The notes below the pieces were generated by a model. That model was not told the origin of the DNA and ran no database searches. It worked only from the letters and a program-made list of their open reading frames with translations. 8,335 bases of DNA, taken from assembly GCA_027080545.1 (NCBI GenBank), contig JALWRV010000081.1, positions 1 to 8,335 on the forward strand, written 5' to 3'. A program made the translations under genes and the position numbers. Positions within the stretch are counted from its first letter, which is position 1; every line of letters begins with the position of its first letter. Below, in pieces: positions 6,084 through 8,335 of the stretch. The stretch comes from Parvularculaceae bacterium (GTDB taxonomy: Bacteria > Pseudomonadota > Alphaproteobacteria > Caulobacterales > Parvularculaceae).

Positions 6084-6112
6084 CATATAGCCCGTGAGCT
6101 GGGGCGGTGCAA
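6084..6112 (-). promoter_or_regulatory. Sigma-70-type promoter of rpsA
   Basis: On the minus strand TTGCAC (6107-6112) and TATATG (6084-6089) are 17 bp apart. This gives rpsA its own promoter, independent of cmk, consistent with the opposite-strand gene lying between them. Confidence 0.75.
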
Positions 6113-6152
6113 GCCTCCTTTTGGTCGATAAAATGATCAAATTTCACTGTTT

Positions 6153-6167
6153 TTAACCGGATTCTAA
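6153..6167. promoter_or_regulatory. CtrA-like box overlapping a GANTC site upstream of the tadG-like gene
   Basis: TTAA-CCGGATT-CTAA differs by one base from the alphaproteobacterial CtrA consensus TTAA-N7-TTAA. It contains GATTC (6160-6164), a CcrM-type methylation target. It is about 60 bp upstream of the tadG-like start and about 40 bp upstream of the rpsA promoter. CtrA controls pilus genes in Caulobacter, so the location is sensible, but a single near-match may be chance. Confidence 0.3.
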
Positions 6168-6224
6168 GGGGTTTTACGGATTATTAGGCTGTATGGCAGC
6201 CAAGGCCTATCGGGGATCAGGGGC

Positions 6225-7439
6225 ATGAAAGAATTTTTCTCAAATAAAAGCGGCAATATGGCGATCATTTTTGCCATGAGCGCCAGCGTGCTTATCGGCT
6301 TTGTGGGGATTGCGATTGATTATGGCATGTGGCAGGTGCGCAAATCCGATCTGGCTCAGGCCGCCGATGCGGCCGCGCTAGGGGCCGCAGCCGAGCTTGG
6401 CAATGGCGGGCTAAATGTGGTGCAGCGGGCGCAAGACGCCGCCGCCATTTTAGGAACCGCCAATTTGAGCACCGTATCCACCACCGCCGTAGCCAATGTC
6501 ACCATTGATACCGTCAACGAGCAAGTCACCGTTTCTTATACCATGCCCGGGGCCCGCAGCTTTACCTCGGCCTTTCTCAATCAAGACCCAATCCTATCAG
6601 AAACCGCCACCGCCAAAGTATTGGGTAAGAATGTGGTTTGCCTTTTGGCTTTAAACCCGAACCAGAATGACAGCTTGACCGCAAGCGGTACGGTCAAGGC
6701 TGAAGGGAAGTCTTGTGCCTTTCAGGTTAATTCCAATGCCCCTACGGGCTTGAGCAATAGCGCGACCATCCAAGCCAGCGCCATCTCCGTGGTGGGCGAT
6801 TATTCCGGCTCCGTCTATTCCCCCTTACCCACCGTTGGGGTTCTGCCGAAACCCGATCCATTTTCCGGCATCACCATACCCGCCCCGGGGCCCTGCGATT
6901 ATGTGAATTTAGGGATTACGACATCCCAATGGCTCATGCCCGGTGTCTATTGTGGCGGGTTGACCATCTCAGCAGGAGCCACCGCGACCTTGACCGCTGG
7001 CCAATATTTTATTGTCGATGGACCGCTTAATCTCAATAATGGTGGTTCGCTGGTGGGCAATGATGTGGTCTTTATCCTCTCCGGCACCGCCTTTCTCAAC
7101 ATATCCGGGAACGGGGCCTTTACCCCTACCCCGCCTAGTACCGGACCCTTGGCTGGTTTTTCGATTGTCCTAGACCCGGCTGCCTCTGGTCCTTTTTCCA
7201 GCAGCATTGCGGGCGAGGGCAATATTGATCTCACGGGCATTGTCTATCTGCCCAACCAGAGTTTGGAGTTGCGTGGACAAGCCGCCGGTAATCCGTTCAA
7301 ACCAAGCTATGTGGCGGTGATTGCAGACATGATTGCCTTTACCGGTACGGGGGATGTGCATATTACTGGGGACACCGCGCGGCTTACTAAAAAACAGGCT
7401 GATGATTTAACCAACCTGCATGTTAGTCTCATCGATTAG
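6225..7439 (+). CDS. TadG-like pilus-assembly family protein with N-terminal membrane anchor and repetitive beta-rich exported domain
   Basis: The 404-residue product begins with a short Lys-containing segment, then SGNMAIIFAMSASVLIGFVG, one membrane helix at about residues 11-33. AIDYGMWQVRKSDLAQAADAAALGAA follows, the typical Tad/TadG N-terminal (pilin-like) region. Residues about 60-130 are a Thr/Ala/Val-rich linker. Residues about 135-385 are Gly/Ser/Asn-rich with many short beta-like segments (SASGTV..., TISAGATATLTAG, LNLNNGGSLVGND). This recalls the repetitive beta-structured regions of many alphaproteobacterial TadG-related proteins. Four cysteines (139, 164, 224, 243) could form disulfides outside the membrane. 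The von Willebrand A domain of long TadG proteins is not evident. It is probably anchored in the inner membrane with most of its mass in the periplasm, and involved in pilus biogenesis or surface attachment. No other tad/flp gene is in the window. A GGGG stretch 9 nt upstream may serve as ribosome site. Confidence 0.85.
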   Translation: MKEFFSNKSGNMAIIFAMSASVLIGFVGIAIDYGMWQVRKSDLAQAADAAALGAAAELGNGGLNVVQRAQDAAAILGTANLSTVSTTAVANVTIDTVNEQVTVSYTMPGARSFTSAFLNQDPILSETATAKVLGKNVVCLLALNPNQNDSLTASGTVKAEGKSCAFQVNSNAPTGLSNSATIQASAISVVGDYSGSVYSPLPTVGVLPKPDPFSGITIPAPGPCDYVNLGITTSQWLMPGVYCGGLTISAGATATLTAGQYFIVDGPLNLNNGGSLVGNDVVFILSGTAFLNISGNGAFTPTPPSTGPLAGFSIVLDPAASGPFSSSIAGEGNIDLTGIVYLPNQSLELRGQAAGNPFKPSYVAVIADMIAFTGTGDVHITGDTARLTKKQADDLTNLHVSLID

Positions 7440-7450
7440 AACGCGAGGCT

Positions 7451-8122
7451 TTAATCTTGTTGGGGAAGGTTTTTGATTTTCTGATCAACAATACGTCTGG
7501 CACGGGAAAATACTTCATCAGCGGTCAGGGCCGACGTGTCGATCAGTTCTGCATTTTTGGCCGGACGCAAGGGAGCCGCGTCACGCCCTGAATCCCGCGC
7601 ATCGCGGCGCTTTAAACTATCTAGCACTTCTTCTTCGGAAATGCCGGGACTGGACAGGCGTAACTCCAGCCAACGGCGGTGGGCGCGCACTTCCGGGCTG
7701 GCGGTGATGTAGAACTTCACGGTTGCATCCGGGCATACTACCGTGCCGATATCGCGCCCATCTAATACCGCTCCGAAATAGCCGGCCGGGGGTGATTTGG
7801 CGAATTGGCGTTGAAAATCGAGAAGGGCCGCCCGCACCCCGGGCATTGCCGCCACAATTGACGCTGCTCTCGCCACATCGGCATTGCGGATATCCGCTTG
7901 TTCCAGTCTATCAAGGGAAAAGTCGCGTGCGACTCGGGTGGCGGTTTCCTCATCTCGCGGATCACCATCTGCCGCCAACACCAACCAACCAACACCGCGA
8001 TAAAGAATACCCGTATCCAGATGGCTGAAATCATAAAAATTAGCCAGCCTTTTGGCGAGGGTGCCCTTGCCGGAAGCCGCTGGTCCATCAATGGCAATGA
8101 TTATCGAAGATTGATTGGTCAT
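7451..8122 (-). CDS. cmk: Cytidylate kinase (CMP/dCMP kinase)
   Basis: The enzyme phosphorylates CMP and dCMP with ATP in the cytoplasm, feeding CTP and dCTP pools. The product is 223 residues, normal for the family. It has the P-loop GPAASGKGT (13-21), the DTG and YR substrate-binding motif (36-42), DGRDIGT (121-127), and the Arg/Asp-rich lid segment KRRDARDSGRDAAPL (171-185). It ends with the expected region around LIDTSALTADEV. All key motifs are intact. Its stop is 11 bp from that of the convergent tadG-like gene, with no obvious terminator between them, so the two transcripts may overlap at their 3' ends. The ATG lacks a clear Shine-Dalgarno sequence; a GGGG/CCCC hairpin (8130-8143) sits just upstream. 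aroA, often upstream of cmk, is absent here. Confidence 0.96.
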   Translation of the reverse strand: MTNQSSIIIAIDGPAASGKGTLAKRLANFYDFSHLDTGILYRGVGWLVLAADGDPRDEETATRVARDFSLDRLEQADIRNADVARAASIVAAMPGVRAALLDFQRQFAKSPPAGYFGAVLDGRDIGTVVCPDATVKFYITASPEVRAHRRWLELRLSSPGISEEEVLDSLKRRDARDSGRDAAPLRPAKNAELIDTSALTADEVFSRARRIVDQKIKNLPQQD

Positions 8123-8184
8123 CTTGGGAGGGGATTTAGCCCCATTAGTGGCTCAGGGGAAAGGGAAAGTTTCCACGCGGCAAT

Positions 8185-8220
8185 AAAAACCACCCCGCCC
8201 GCCCCCATTGAACAGGGCGG
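8185..8220 (-). terminator. Terminator-like GC hairpin with T-run upstream of cmk
   Basis: On the minus strand CCGCCC (8215-8220) can pair with GGGCGG (8195-8200, or the overlapping alternative at 8199-8204), and TTTTT follows a few bases later (8185-8189). It lies in the divergent gap between cmk and the plus-strand gene, so no gene in view ends at it. It may be a cmk leader attenuator, a relic of a former upstream gene, or a block to antisense transcription. Confidence 0.35.
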
Positions 8221-8270
8221 ATGTGCTTTTGGCTTTACCTTTGGCCTTATCCACCGCTAGGCTTTGGTTC

Positions 8271-8335
8271 ATGTTTGTACAATTTTTTCATCATTTAAAG
8301 TCAGCCGGTCTGCCGGTTTCTTTGCGTGAATATCT
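8271..8335 (+). CDS. VWA-domain protein, CoxE-like, N-terminal fragment (continues beyond window)
   Basis: Only 21 full codons are present, MFVQFFHHLKSAGLPVSLREY, open at the edge. This closely resembles the start of CoxE-like VWA proteins of proteobacteria, which typically begin 'MF..F...L+.aGvPvslrEyL..l'. Such proteins often partner a MoxR-type AAA+ ATPase in metalloprotein or surface complex maturation. The VWA domain itself would be further downstream and cannot be checked. An AGG lies about 12 nt before the ATG. The gene is divergent from cmk, with 148 bp between starts. Confidence 0.7.
   Translation, partial: MFVQFFHHLKSAGLPVSLREY

Noticed and set aside
8247..8255. TTATCCACC, one base from the classic DnaA box
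   Set aside because: Isolated, far from dnaA and just upstream of a coding start; likely chance.
8153..8272. 39-codon minus-strand frame starting back to back with the VWA gene
   Set aside because: Gly/Lys/Ser-rich, crosses the terminator-like hairpin, no ribosome site or known family.

Overview
The window looks like chromosomal DNA of an alphaproteobacterium, close to dnaA. The evidence is a set of recognisable housekeeping proteins (DnaA N-terminus, ribosomal protein S20, MutM, a six-repeat ribosomal protein S1, cytidylate kinase), the dnaA / rpsT / mutM and cmk / rpsA neighbourhoods common in that class, a TadG-like pilus-assembly protein, and the start of a CoxE-type VWA protein. I cannot name the genus from sequence alone.

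Layout from left to right. Positions 1-571 hold the 5' part of dnaA on the minus strand; the rest lies beyond the left edge. Positions 572-2148 are an unusually long (about 1.6 kb), largely AT-rich stretch in which I find no credible gene. It carries several separate repeat families: three CTTAGGTCTT copies at 738-785, a cluster of small hairpins with a 22-bp perfect palindrome at 1203-1297, a 15-bp tandem array at 1391-1450, and a 20-bp tandem array at 1731-1790. At 1945-2058 there is a T/A-tract segment with an exact IHF-consensus match and inverted ATCAACA motifs. Its place upstream of dnaA makes it a candidate replication origin or dnaA control region, but clear canonical DnaA boxes are absent. 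Positions 2149-2546 hold a complete rpsT unit with terminator, gene and strong sigma-70-type promoter. Positions 2662-4017 hold mutM and a membrane methyltransferase-like gene, 15 nt apart on the minus strand. Positions 4084-6112 hold rpsA with its terminator, a leader of about 220 nt containing a terminator-like hairpin, and a good promoter.

At 6225-7439 a plus-strand gene for an orphan TadG-like, membrane-anchored surface protein sits between rpsA and cmk, which are usually adjacent. cmk (7451-8122, minus) converges on it with 11 bp between the stop codons. The window ends just inside a plus-strand gene (from 8271) whose first 21 residues resemble CoxE-like VWA proteins.

Functionally, most of the window serves core information processing: replication initiation (dnaA), translation (rpsT, rpsA), repair of oxidised bases (mutM) and pyrimidine nucleotide supply (cmk). 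The least explained parts are the repeat-rich dnaA-rpsT interval, the rpsA leader, and the TadG-like gene inserted between cmk and rpsA.
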